Shown in pieces: positions 44,481-53,040 of a stretch of DNA of 64,000 nt (position 1 is its first letter; each line of letters starts with the position of its first letter). This DNA comes from an uncultured Bacilli bacterium (lineage in GTDB: Bacteria > Bacillota_I > Bacilli_A > RF39 > UBA660). Under the pieces are notes generated by a model. The model did no database searches. It was not told where the DNA came from and worked only from the letters and a program-made list of their open reading frames with translations. The position numbers were made by a program, and so were the translations under genes. Location of the stretch: NCBI GenBank assembly GCA_910584085.1, contig CAJTZY010000001.1, positions 95,259 to 159,258 on the forward strand, given 5' to 3'.

Positions 44481-45240
44481 ATGTTAGAAGAAATAAATAA
44501 TAAAATTATAAATGAAATAACAGAATTAGTTAATCAAACACGTACTAATTTGGCACAAGAAATTAATAAATCAATTGTTTACGTATATTGGAATATTGGA
44601 AGAATTATAGTTTCAAATGAAAATGAATATAATAACAGACTTGAATATGGTAAGGAAGTTTTAAAAGGACTATCAAAAGAATTAACAAAATATTTAGGAA
44701 AAGGATATTCAATTTCAAATTTAAAATATATGAGAGTTTTCTATAAGGCTTATCCTAAATTAGAAGAATTAAATGAAAAATTATCGTGGTCACATTATTT
44801 AGAGTTGATGATAATCCAAAATAAAGATAAAAGAAATTTTTACGAAAAAGAATGTATTAATGAAAATTGGAGTGTTCGAGAATTAAGACGTCAATTGGAT
44901 ACATCACTATTTGAAAGATTACTTTTATCAGATGGTAAAGCTAATAAAGAAAAGGTTCTTGAATTATCAAAAGAAGGGCAAATTATTTCTAAACCAAGTG
45001 ATGTAGTTAAGCAACCTTATGTATTTGAATTATTATGAAAAAGATGTAAATAGTGATGGGGATGGTAAACCTGTTGGAATAATATTGTGTGCTGATAAGG
45101 ATAAAGTTTTATTAGAATACGCTTTAGGTGGTTTATCTAATAATATATTTGCATCAACATATACATACTATATTCCTGATAAAGAACAATTAATAAATGA
45201 AGTTGAAAGAGTATTGAAAGAAAATGAAGACAGCATGTAA
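44481..45240 (+). pseudogene. YhcG-family nuclease with internal deletion
   Basis: The first frame (to 45038) encodes an intact DUF1016 N-terminal domain (VYVYWNIGRIIVS, KLSWSHYLELM) up to PYVFELL. An overlapping second frame starting at 45019 encodes only the C-terminal end of the family (MYLNYYEKDV, then PVGIILCADKDKVLLEYAL). The intervening PD-(D/E)XK catalytic core of roughly 90 residues is missing. The two frames meet in TATGTATTTGAATTATTATG, where PYVFELL and MYLNYYE would each be written, so a deletion between short repeats explains it. It is inactive as a nuclease. Confidence 0.85.
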
Positions 45241-46171
45241 AACTTTAAAATGGTCATTAGGAATAACCAGTTTATCATTATTATTATCAATCTTTCTATT
45301 TATTTTATCTTCATCATATAATGTTACACTAGTTAATTTTTTGCTAAATTTATTTATAGGTGTTTTTTCGAGTTCAATTGTAACGTTATTAATAAGTATT
45401 CCAAATTACATTGTAGCCAGAAAACAATTATTAGAAAAATATTGGGAAGAAACTAGACGACTAATTACATCAATATATAGTATAGAATATCTTGATATAG
45501 AGTTTAATAAAGAAGATTTCATAGGATATATAAATGAAATAAACAGTAATATATGGAAGGAAGAATTTAATAAGCACGCAAAAAACAAAATAAAAATAGA
45601 TGATGAATATAAAAATAAGCTATTAGAATATTTAGCAATTAAACATTGTGATTTAAAGGAAAAATTAAGCAAACATGGATTTGAGATATATTTAAATGAA
45701 GAACTAGAAAAAACAACAAGTGAAATACTAAAAAATATGGATAAGATTATATATCAATACAAAAAATGTGATGAAGAAAGTACCATTGATTTAAATTTCA
45801 TGCTTGGAGATACAGAATTTATTGGTGGCAAAAAATTTTACAAAGAAATTCATATAAATTTGTATGAACCAATATATAATTTATTATCGGATATTAGGGA
45901 AGAAATATTTCATTTTAATCTTTACCTTAATAATGAAGGAAATAAATCAATTGTGCTAGAAAAAATATTGAATCTACAAAATAAGATTTTTATAGTAGAG
46001 GAAAGCAAAGAAGGAATAACTATATTTAATTCCTTTAATGATAAAATGCATAGTAATTTAGAATTATTTAGATCAAAGATTTACAATGTGAAACCCATTC
46101 AAAATGAAATTCATCCAGTTTTATTCATTATGCGTAAGAAATATAGAAACATAACAAAAAAATTTAGGTAG
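45224..46171 (+). CDS. Membrane protein with two N-terminal helices, unknown
   Basis: A 315-aa protein overlapping the yhcG remnant by 17 bases. Two membrane helices (residues about 9-30 and 36-60) precede a cytoplasmic helical domain of some 250 residues, coiled-coil-prone and rich in Lys and Glu. There is no strong ribosome binding site; translation is probably coupled to the preceding frame. The family is not recognised. The two-helix-plus-helical-domain plan is common among accessory or defence-linked effectors, but this is only resemblance. Tandem 11-bp repeats overlap its stop codon. Confidence 0.65.
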   Translation: MKTACKTLKWSLGITSLSLLLSIFLFILSSSYNVTLVNFLLNLFIGVFSSSIVTLLISIPNYIVARKQLLEKYWEETRRLITSIYSIEYLDIEFNKEDFIGYINEINSNIWKEEFNKHAKNKIKIDDEYKNKLLEYLAIKHCDLKEKLSKHGFEIYLNEELEKTTSEILKNMDKIIYQYKKCDEESTIDLNFMLGDTEFIGGKKFYKEIHINLYEPIYNLLSDIREEIFHFNLYLNNEGNKSIVLEKILNLQNKIFIVEESKEGITIFNSFNDKMHSNLELFRSKIYNVKPIQNEIHPVLFIMRKKYRNITKKFR

Positions 46172-46184
46172 CATTTAGGTAGCA
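46163..46184. repeat. Tandem 11-bp direct repeat
   Basis: TTTAGGTAGCA occurs twice head to tail, overlapping the stop codon of the preceding gene. A similar tandem 11-mer starting TTTAGGC is at 54154-54175. The region from 46185 to 46435 holds nothing else that I recognise apart from an AT-rich leader to fic with TATAAT near 46407. Confidence 0.6.
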
Positions 46185-46435
46185 AAATTTTGAAACTTTA
46201 TATTTATACTTTAATTTATTTTAATCAAAATTGATAAAAAAAAATAAAATAGAAAGAAAAATAAAAATTTTAAAATTATATAAACCAAAATTTAATAGCC
46301 TTTGAAGAGTTAGCGAAAGCTGGATCATTTTTGTTTTAGTTTAAATACATATTGTGTGTTAGATTTTTTAGTATAAAGTAGTATTAATCACTTGCAAAAA
46401 ATGTTATAATATAGGTATTAGGAGGATTAATTAAT

Positions 46436-47176
46436 ATGGAAATAAATAAAATAAAAAAAGTATTAATTGAACAAAAAAATATTGGTTTATCTGGTAGTTT
46501 ATATCATAAAACTCAATTAGATTTTGCATATAATACAAATCATATTGAGGGATCTACAATAACGCCTGATGAAACAGCAAGTATTTATGATACAGGAACT
46601 ATTTTAACAAGCAAAGATAAAGTTATTGTTTTAAAAGATGCTACCGAAACAAAAAATCATTTTACTTTATTTAAATATATGTTAGACACTATTGATGATA
46701 AATTATCTGAAGATATGATAAAAAAATTTCACTTTATTTTAAAAGAAGGGACTTTAATCGATAGTGAAAAAGAATGGTTTAATGTTGGAGAATATAAAAA
46801 GAAGAATAACTTTGTTGGTAGTATTACTACATCTTTACCAAATAATGTAGAAAGTGATATGAAAGATTTATTAGAATGGTATGGTAAAATAGATAAAAAG
46901 AGGGTTGAGGATATAATAGAATTTCATGTCAGATTTGAGAAAATTCATCCTTTTCAAGATGGAAACGGTCGTGTAGGAAGAATGATAATGTTTAGAGAAT
47001 GCTTATATAATGATATAATGCCTTTCTTTATTGAAGATAGTAATAAAGATTTCTATATAAGGGGTATTAAAGAATATCAAACTAATAATGAAAAAAGATA
47101 TTTAATTGACACTTGTTTAAATAGTCAAGACAATTATGAAAAAATGGTTAATTACTTTTTAGAAGAAAGTGAATAA
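46436..47176 (+). CDS. Fic family protein, class II
   Basis: A 246-aa Fic protein. The Fic motif HPFQDGNGRVGR is at residues 171-182. The N-terminal TNHIEG (Thr34 to Gly39) is the (S/T)xxxE(G/N) autoinhibitory motif of class II, where the inhibitory helix precedes the Fic core. SIEGSTIT-type sequence (HIEGSTITPDET) is typical of the stand-alone Fic proteins without C-terminal winged helix. Its likely activity is AMP transfer to an unknown target. It starts behind TTAGGAGGATTAAT in an accessory region full of broken genes, but is itself intact. Confidence 0.92.
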   Translation: MEINKIKKVLIEQKNIGLSGSLYHKTQLDFAYNTNHIEGSTITPDETASIYDTGTILTSKDKVIVLKDATETKNHFTLFKYMLDTIDDKLSEDMIKKFHFILKEGTLIDSEKEWFNVGEYKKKNNFVGSITTSLPNNVESDMKDLLEWYGKIDKKRVEDIIEFHVRFEKIHPFQDGNGRVGRMIMFRECLYNDIMPFFIEDSNKDFYIRGIKEYQTNNEKRYLIDTCLNSQDNYEKMVNYFLEESE

Positions 47177-47183
47177 TAATTAA

Positions 47184-47244
47184 ATGACATTATGACATTA
47201 AACTTTGCTAGGGGTATAGTAAAAATAAATGTCATTAATGTCAT
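47184..47244. repeat. Doubled inverted repeat (ATGACAT units)
   Basis: ATGACAT occurs at 47184-47190 and 47192-47198 and its complement ATGTCAT at 47229-47235 and 47238-47244. The four half-sites surround a 30-base centre. It may be a cluster of regulator half-sites or the stem of a terminator-like structure between fic and the next remnant. Confidence 0.55.
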
Positions 47245-47276
47245 AAAAATAGACAAATATGTAATGGAAAAAGAAA

Positions 47277-47481
47277 ATGAATATAGAAAGTATAGAAAAA
47301 CTAGGAATTAATGCTAATTTAATAGATAAATTTTTATGGAATATAGGTAATGAATTTTGTAATAGAAATACTTGAATCCATTGTTCATTATATGATGATT
47401 GTAAAACAAAAATAGATTGGATATTGTTGCTACTATGTAATTTATATGATTTTAAAAGGAGAATAGAAGTTAATGAATAAA
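47277..47481 (+). pseudogene. HhH-GPD DNA repair protein C-terminus with Cys-to-stop
   Basis: One frame of 67 codons from ATG 47277 to TAA is interrupted only by TGA at codon 33. It contains CNRNT-stop-IHCSLYDDC. If the TGA were a cysteine, the spacing C-x4-C-x2-C-x5-C would match the iron-sulfur loop at the end of endonuclease III/HhH-GPD glycosylases (C..CPL...C). The frame overlaps the start of the nudix gene. The N-terminal glycosylase domain is missing, so it is a decayed fragment with a TGT/TGC to TGA change. Confidence 0.5.
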
Positions 47482-47919
47482 AAAATAAGAAAAGCAATTA
47501 GAACATTCTTAATAAAAGACGATGATGTTATTGTCATTAAATATAAAACTGAAAAAAATAAAAATTATTATGATATTCCTGGTGGAAAAATTGAAACCAA
47601 TGAAACATCTATTGATGCTTCAATCAGAGAATTTAAGGAAGAAACAGGAATTGATATTTTAAGACAGAAATATAAAGGAAATGTTATTATAGAGTATCCT
47701 AATATAATCTTTGATTTTGATATATATTTAGTTGAAGAATTTAGTGGTATTCCAAAAGAGTTTAAAGAAAATTATTCTATGTGGATAAATATAGATCAAT
47801 TATTTAATGAATTTAAAAAATTTCCAAGTATAGAAATATTAAAATACTTAAAAGAAGATAGTATTAATTTAAAAATATATTCTGATGAAAATCACAATAT
47901 AGTAAAATTAGAAAAATAG
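47473..47919 (+). CDS. NUDIX hydrolase
   Basis: A 148-aa hydrolase of nucleoside diphosphates linked to another moiety. The Nudix box GX5EX7REUXEEXGU is complete: GKIETNETSIDASIREFKEE followed by TGI (residues about 38-60). The N-terminal strand (KAIRTFLIKDDDVIVIKYKT) and the DIPGGKIE entry are typical. The substrate is unknown. It starts behind AAAAGGAGAAT and overlaps the HhH-GPD remnant, so it was probably acquired with it. Confidence 0.9.
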   Translation: MNKKIRKAIRTFLIKDDDVIVIKYKTEKNKNYYDIPGGKIETNETSIDASIREFKEETGIDILRQKYKGNVIIEYPNIIFDFDIYLVEEFSGIPKEFKENYSMWINIDQLFNEFKKFPSIEILKYLKEDSINLKIYSDENHNIVKLEK

Positions 47920-47952
47920 AAGGAATATCATGATGAAAATGTAGATATTGTG

Positions 47953-48217
47953 ATGTTAAAATTAGAAAATATAATACCTGAAATATTTCATTACATTGAA
48001 AATAATAAATTGCCAGAGCATTCAAAAAATTTGGTAGCAGATATTTAAAGACAATCGAAAATAAACATTTTGGTACTGGTGTAAAAGATATTAATGAAGA
48101 AAAAGAATTTATTGAAGAAAATAAATTAAATGACTCAGAAATAACTATTACTAAAAACCATACTTTTTTATTAAAGATCCTAATGGAAATTATAGAAGAA
48201 GATTAAAAATAGATTAA
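47953..48217 (+). pseudogene. Small protein gene with two frameshifts, unknown
   Basis: Three frames in succession give one continuous protein-like sequence: MLKLENIIPEIFHYIENN to NLVADI, then LKTIENKHFGTGVKDINEEK onward to TKNHT, then FIKDPNGNYRRRLKID before TAA. The shifts fall near 48045 and in the T-run near 48166. Original length would be about 88 aa. The family is not recognised; it ends just before the ribosome binding site of the EEP gene. Confidence 0.45.
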
Positions 48218-48250
48218 TATTATTTAGATTATTTTGATAGGAGGTTTGAA

Positions 48251-48976
48251 ATGAGAGTAGCTACTTGGAATATTGGAGAAGATGAAAGAAATGATGATGG
48301 TAAATTAACTATAGATTCTTACAACCATATTATAAATACAATAAAGGAAGAGAATATTGATGTTTTATGTTTGCAAGAAGCCATTATTAAATCAAATTAT
48401 TTACCATCGATAGCAAGTTATATTAAAGAAAATACTGATTTAAAGTACATAATTGAATATGAACTTAGTGATTCCCATATAAATATTGGTTCAAAAATGG
48501 GAGTTGTTATCTGTTCAAAACATGAAATAAAGAATTATAAAATGGTTAAGTTAGATAATCCTAATCTTATTTATTCTGTTAATGAAAATAAGACTTATTA
48601 TTCACACGATAAAGGTTTTATTATTGCTAATATTAAAGAGTTTAGTATTATTAGTGGGCATTGTTTACCCTTTCATGTATTTAAAAAAAATCCACTAGAT
48701 TATTTAGAAATATTTAAAAAAATAGAAGAGGAATTTATTAAATCATATAACTTAAATAATAATATTATACTTTGTGGTGATTTCAATTATGATAATGTTA
48801 ATCAATTATTTCCTAATATAATGAAAAGCTGTATTGATTTAATAGATTGTCCTACTAGAAAAGATAAACAATTAGACCATTTTATTATTGGCAATAAGTT
48901 AAAATGTACTTATAAAAATATCAATAGTAGTATTTTTGATCATAAACTAGGAATTTTTGATGTAAATGTTAGTTGA
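48251..48976 (+). CDS. Endonuclease/exonuclease/phosphatase family protein
   Basis: A 241-aa metal-dependent phosphoesterase of the EEP fold (DNase I, exonuclease III, inositol phosphatase relatives). Visible active-site motifs in order are ATWNIG (residues 4-9), CLQEA with Glu43, SGHCLPFH, LCGDFNYD and a final FDHKLG. No signal peptide. The substrate (DNA, RNA or phospholipid head group) cannot be told. RBS AGGAGGTTTG. It stops at TGA and is the last intact gene before a 650-base gene-free stretch. Confidence 0.88.
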   Translation: MRVATWNIGEDERNDDGKLTIDSYNHIINTIKEENIDVLCLQEAIIKSNYLPSIASYIKENTDLKYIIEYELSDSHINIGSKMGVVICSKHEIKNYKMVKLDNPNLIYSVNENKTYYSHDKGFIIANIKEFSIISGHCLPFHVFKKNPLDYLEIFKKIEEEFIKSYNLNNNIILCGDFNYDNVNQLFPNIMKSCIDLIDCPTRKDKQLDHFIIGNKLKCTYKNINSSIFDHKLGIFDVNVS

Positions 48977-49622
48977 AAAATATGACTTACAAGGTTTAAA
49001 TGAGGAATAAATTTAAAATATATTAGTGGTATTTAATTCAACCACACAATCAACCATCAAAATAAGAGATTTTTATTTTAAAGTTATAAACTTATATAAA
49101 CTTTTGTAAATTAAAACTCTTTGAAAATAAAGGGCTTGTTAATATAAAAAATAAAATAGTACGTGATTTAAGTTTGATCCCTGAAGGAGCCTTATGGCCC
49201 CATTTTTGTTTATATAAGTTTAAAAAAAATTTATTATAGAATTTATAAAGTTTATAAAAACTTAATTTCATTTTAATTAATTTAAGTATTCTTGGTAGTT
49301 TTAAAAACTAAAAATTAACCTAATTATACCATTCAATCAATCGCATTCAATAATATCATTTAAAATATATTTTTACCACACATCATGCTAATACAAAAAT
49401 ACATGATGATTTATTTGAATAAAACAATATGAAGTGTGATATTTAAAATTGCATCTTAAAGAAATGATTATAAAATTATGGCACAAAATAAAAAAATATG
49501 ATAGTGAACTTATTGAAATGCTAAATTTATATGATTACAAAAATACAATGAAATAGATAAAATAAATAATCAAGATTAGTAGCCGTAAAGCTAATTTTGC
49601 ATACCTTATTATAGGTGATAAT
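48977..49622. other. Gene-free stretch with one terminator-like hairpin
   Basis: No credible ORF. It contains the second copy of the GGAGCC-TTAT hairpin (49186-49207) and otherwise AT-rich sequence. Short open pieces near 49450-49560 (for example EMLNLYDYKN) may be relics of a gene. Confidence 0.5.
49186..49207 (+). terminator. Repeated terminator hairpin, copy 2
   Basis: GGAGCC-TTAT-GGCCCC then ATTTTT. It shares CCCTGAAGGAGCCTTATGG with the copy at 44.2 kb. One stem position is mismatched. No gene upstream needs it. Confidence 0.6.
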
Positions 49623-50477
49623 ATGAATTTTCAAAAAATGCATGGCTTAGGAAATGACTATATATTTATAGATAATTTAGATGAACAAAGTTTGGATATT
49701 AAGCCATATATAAGTAAGTTATGCAATAGAAATACTGGAATAGGTTCTGATGGAGTAGTAATAATGGAAAAAAGTAATAAAGCGGATTGTTTTATGCGAA
49801 TATATAACTCAGATGGGTCAGAAGCAGAAATGTGTGGTAATGCAATAAGATGCGTAGCACTTTATCTATATGAAGAAAAAAATATAAAAGGGCCAGAATT
49901 AAAAATAGATACATTAAGTGGCATAAAGGATATAACATTAAATATAAACAATACAACAAAAGAAATTGAAACAGTAAGGGTAAATATGGGATCCCCTAGC
50001 TTTAAAGGGAGTATTATTGGAATTGATCCCAAAATAAACAATTATATTAATAGACCAATTATAATAAATGGGACAACTCTAGATGTAACAATATTATCAA
50101 TGGGAAATCCACATACAGTAGTATTTGTAGATGATATTGAAAAAGTGGATATAAATAAATTAGGGCCAAGTATAGAAAATCATGATATGTTTAAAAGTAG
50201 AACAAATGTAGAGTTCGTAGAAATTATGGATAGATTTAGAATAAAGATGAGGGTTTGGGAAAGAGGTAGTGGAGAAACGCTAGCATGTGGGACAGGTGCT
50301 TGTGCTGCAGCAGTTGCGGCTACTATCACAAATAGGACAAATAATACAGTAGATATTTATATGAAAAATGGAGTGTTAAAAGTTTACTGGGACTTTGACT
50401 ATACAAATAATGTATACCTTACAGGTACAGTAAACAGTGTATATACGGGAAAAATTAAATTAAAAACAATTAAGTAA
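49623..50477 (+). CDS. dapF: Diaminopimelate epimerase
   Basis: A 284-aa PLP-independent epimerase that converts LL- to meso-diaminopimelate for lysine and peptidoglycan. The two catalytic cysteines are Cys71 in EAEMCGNAIRC and Cys222 in LACGTGACAAAVA. The N-terminus MNFQKMHGLGNDYIFID is diagnostic. RBS AGGTGATAAT. It stands alone here, without other lysine-pathway genes, next to accessory DNA, which is unusual for a core enzyme. A terminator was not seen. Confidence 0.97.
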   Translation: MNFQKMHGLGNDYIFIDNLDEQSLDIKPYISKLCNRNTGIGSDGVVIMEKSNKADCFMRIYNSDGSEAEMCGNAIRCVALYLYEEKNIKGPELKIDTLSGIKDITLNINNTTKEIETVRVNMGSPSFKGSIIGIDPKINNYINRPIIINGTTLDVTILSMGNPHTVVFVDDIEKVDINKLGPSIENHDMFKSRTNVEFVEIMDRFRIKMRVWERGSGETLACGTGACAAAVAATITNRTNNTVDIYMKNGVLKVYWDFDYTNNVYLTGTVNSVYTGKIKLKTIK

Positions 50478-50483
50478 AATTTA

Positions 50484-50512
50484 TTGACATTTAATTTATT
50501 TAATAATATGAT
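50484..50512 (+). promoter_or_regulatory. Promoter of the deaminase gene
   Basis: TTGACA (50484-50489), 17 bases, TATGAT (50507-50512), followed by a leader of about 120 bases with a possible weak hairpin (GCGTTATAGCAATATTGCG). Confidence 0.7.
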
Positions 50513-50640
50513 TATGTTAGCGTTATAGCAATATTGCGTGTTATTTTTATCAAATAAAATGTTAGAGTACATTAATCAAAATTATAAAAATTCTAGTATT
50601 TTATATAAATAATGTTAAAATAATATGTGAGGTGTTAAAA

Positions 50641-51090
50641 ATGACTGACGAACAATACATTGATATTGCAATAGAAATATCTAGAAATGCACAATATCCC
50701 TATGGTGCTATAGTAGTAAAAGATGGAAATATTATTGGTAGAAGTGATGATAGTACATTAATGGAAACAAGCATGTATTCTCATGCAGAATTAGAGGCAA
50801 TAGAGAGTGCATCTAAAAATAAAAATTTATATGGAGATTTAAAAGGTTCAACAATGTATGTATCTTGCGAACCTTGTATGATGTGTATGGGAGCAATTCT
50901 TTATGAAGAATTTGGTAAATTAGTTTATGCAGCAACATTGCAAGATAGTAATGATAATTATTGCCCTGAAATCATAACTAATATAGACGAACTTGCAAAA
51001 TATTCTAAAAATAAATTGGAAATAATAAAGGAATTGCATAGAGATAAAGCCGTAAATATAATTAAAGAAAGGAGCATAAATAATGAATAA
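50641..51090 (+). CDS. Cytidine/guanine-type nucleoside deaminase
   Basis: A 149-aa zinc deaminase. The metal motifs are HAE (residues 48-50) and PCMMC (78-82). The length and the motif SCEPCMMCMGAI fit guanine deaminase (GuaD) or TadA-like enzymes more than cytidine deaminase; the C-terminal YCPEI region is not typical of TadA, which favours a free-base or nucleoside deaminase. The ATG at 50641 follows GAGGTG. The SDR pseudogene start overlaps its end by 8 bases, indicating a former two-gene operon. Confidence 0.87.
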   Translation: MTDEQYIDIAIEISRNAQYPYGAIVVKDGNIIGRSDDSTLMETSMYSHAELEAIESASKNKNLYGDLKGSTMYVSCEPCMMCMGAILYEEFGKLVYAATLQDSNDNYCPEIITNIDELAKYSKNKLEIIKELHRDKAVNIIKERSINNE

Positions 51091-51548
51091 TAAAGTTGTA
51101 TTAGTAACAGGTAGTTCAAGGGGGATTGGAAAAGCCACTATTATAGAAAGGGTTATAATGTAGTAATTAACTATATTGAAAGCGATATTGAAGCAAAAAA
51201 ACTAAAAGAAGAGGTAGAAAATAAGTATAAAGTAAAGGCCTTAGTAATTAAAACAGATGTATCAAAAAAAATTGAAGTTAAAAATATGTTAGAGCAAATT
51301 ATAAATGAATTTTGACATATCGATGTATTAGTAAATAATGCTAGTATCGTTTATGATAGAAGCTTTGAAGAAATTACAATTGATGAATTTAAGAGAACAT
51401 TAGAAGTAAATGTTATAGGCGCATTTATTACATCAAGAGAAGTTTCAAAATATATGAAAGAAGGAACTATTGTAAATGTTCTTTTACAAATGGCACAAAA
51501 ACAATATCACCAGAATGTTTAGATTACAATATTTCTAAGGTAGGATTA
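51083..51548 (+). pseudogene. FabG-like SDR, frameshifted, truncated
   Basis: The sequence begins MNNKVVLVTGSSRGIGKA, the SDR cofactor motif. A frameshift near 51145 leads to KGYNVVINYIESD and on to an in-frame TGA before HIDVLVNNASIVYD. A second shift near 51478 restores TNGTKTISPECLDYNISKVG, which includes the catalytic YxxxK. Right after LHG the sequence changes to a SET domain. About two thirds of a 3-oxoacyl-ACP reductase-like protein is thus left, with at least two frameshifts and one stop. Confidence 0.85.
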
Positions 51549-51785
51549 CATGGCAAAATTACATTTGTAGCAATGAGAGATATAGAGAGGGATGAAGAAC
51601 TAACTGTTGATTATGCCTTTATAGATAATGAAGATTATTCATTTAAATGTACTTGTGGTTCATAAAATTGACGCGGAGTAATTACAGGATTTGATTGAAA
51701 AATTAAAGAATTGCAGGATAAATATTATAATTATTTTGCACAGTATCTTAAAGATAAAATAGATCAAGAGAGAAGTAAATCTTAA
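51549..51785 (+). pseudogene. SET domain protein C-terminal fragment
   Basis: In frame with the end of the SDR remnant comes HGKITFVAMRDIERDEELT followed by VDYAFIDNEDYSF: the SET signature in which ELTxDY is the catalytic-site motif. The post-SET motif CTCGS then reads stop-N-stop-R where CxCxxxxC requires K-N-C, so AAA has become TAA and TGC/TGT has become TGA. A third TGA stands at a likely Trp in GFD-stop-K. The fragment ends DQERSKS. Protein lysine methyltransferases of this type are sporadic in bacteria. Confidence 0.75.
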
Positions 51786-52114
51786 GCGGTATTTAGGTTC
51801 TAAAAATCATAAACTTTGATAAAATATAATGGTAAATTTTAATCACAAATAAATATAAATAAACAAAAAAATAAAGGAAAATTTGACGTTTTAATTTAAA
51901 AGGGTACGAAAAAATTCCAACCTTTAAGGAGCCTTATGGCTCCATTTTTGTTTGTTTTAAAGGTTTAGTATTCGATATTTAGTCGATTTTAGATGGTATA
52001 ATTTATTCACCGGAAAAATAAAAACGAACAATTCAAAGCATTAGGAGAAATTAAAACTTCATATGCAGGTATGATTTTTTTCTTAATACATACTTTTATA
52101 ATGGGTGAAATATT
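51786..52114. other. Gene-free stretch with terminator hairpin copy 3
   Basis: It holds the third GGAGCC-TTAT hairpin (51928-51949). A short coding-like piece EQFKALGEIKTSYAGM at about 52028-52075 may be the relic of another gene. Nothing else was recognised. Confidence 0.5.
51928..51949 (+). terminator. Repeated terminator hairpin, copy 3
   Basis: GGAGCC-TTAT-GGCTCC followed by ATTTTTG, with perfect arms and the same surrounding bases as the copy at 44.2 kb. Confidence 0.65.
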
Positions 52115-52729
52115 ATGTATAAATTACCAACATTAAATTACTTGTATCAAGATTTAGAACCTTATATTGATACACATACATTAGGTTTACATTATAATAA
52201 ACATGAAAGAAATTACTTAAATAACTTAAATAATTTATTGATTAAAAATGGTTATGATTATAGATATAATTTAGAAGAGTTAATCTATCATATTAATGAA
52301 TTTCCAGTAAATGATAGAGAAAATATTTTATTTAATTTAGGTGGAGTTTTAAATCATAATTTATTCTTTAAAAGTATTAGTCCAAAAGGAGAAAAGCCTT
52401 CTGGTAATCTAAAAGTCGCAATAGAAAATAAATATGGAAGTTATGAAGAATTTTGGAAAATTTTTAAAAATAGTGCTTTGAAGTTAGAAGGTTCAGGATA
52501 TACTTTTTTAGTTATTAAAAACACTGGAGAACTAGATATTATAAATTTAAGTAATCAAAATACACCTTTGTCTTTAGGTTTTATACCACTATTTACAGTT
52601 GATATGTGGGAACATGCTTATTACTTAAATTATAAAAATGATAAGAATAAATATTTGGATAATTATGAGACTATCTCTAATTATACAAACGCTAGTATAA
52701 TATATAATAGTATTAGTCGAGCTTCTTAA
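52115..52729 (+). CDS. sodA: Fe/Mn superoxide dismutase
   Basis: A 204-aa SOD that removes superoxide. The four metal ligands are present at the expected spacing: His26 (GLHYNKH), His81 (LNHNLFF), Asp163 and His167 (VDMWEHAYYLNY). The N-terminus LPTLNYLYQDLEPYID fits too. The family's GG...W/Q residues near 145 are altered, so metal preference is uncertain. RBS GGGTGAAA. It is intact and alone in the accessory region. In an otherwise anaerobe-like gene set it may have been acquired for air exposure. Confidence 0.93.
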   Translation: MYKLPTLNYLYQDLEPYIDTHTLGLHYNKHERNYLNNLNNLLIKNGYDYRYNLEELIYHINEFPVNDRENILFNLGGVLNHNLFFKSISPKGEKPSGNLKVAIENKYGSYEEFWKIFKNSALKLEGSGYTFLVIKNTGELDIINLSNQNTPLSLGFIPLFTVDMWEHAYYLNYKNDKNKYLDNYETISNYTNASIIYNSISRAS

Positions 52730-53040
52730 AAATTTTAAATAAATTAAGAAAAGATGTAAATGTCCATGATTTAGCTATATATTTTTTCTAGTCGTTATAG
52801 AAACCCTTGAAAGATATAAAAAGGATGATTGATGAATCTACTGTTATATAATGAAATAACATAACTAAGAAATTCAATTTAATATGGGAAAAATTGTAAT
52901 TTAGATACGTTTTTATATACATACTGTTGATATCTATATCTAATTTTTAGTATATAAAATAGAATATTTATTCTTGGATAAAGATATACATTATTAATAA
53001 TATATGTTATAATACCTTTTTAAACAAAGGAGGCCTTATT
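52730..53040. other. Gene-free stretch
   Basis: AT-rich with no credible ORF. A TATAAT box near 53007 with a poor -35 (TATACA, 17 bases upstream) may serve the next gene. The phrase AAACCCTTGAAAGA at about 52801 recurs at 54114 in the terminator. Confidence 0.45.

Noticed and set aside
47277..51785. In-frame TGA codons at positions suggesting Trp or Cys (HhH-GPD, SDR and SET remnants): alternative genetic code or selenocysteine
   Set aside because: Core genes (dxs, dnaK, lepA, recG, tex and others) read full length with TGG for Trp and no internal TGA, and TGA ends real genes such as the spoIVFB-like gene. The affected genes also carry frameshifts and a TAA, so they are pseudogenes.
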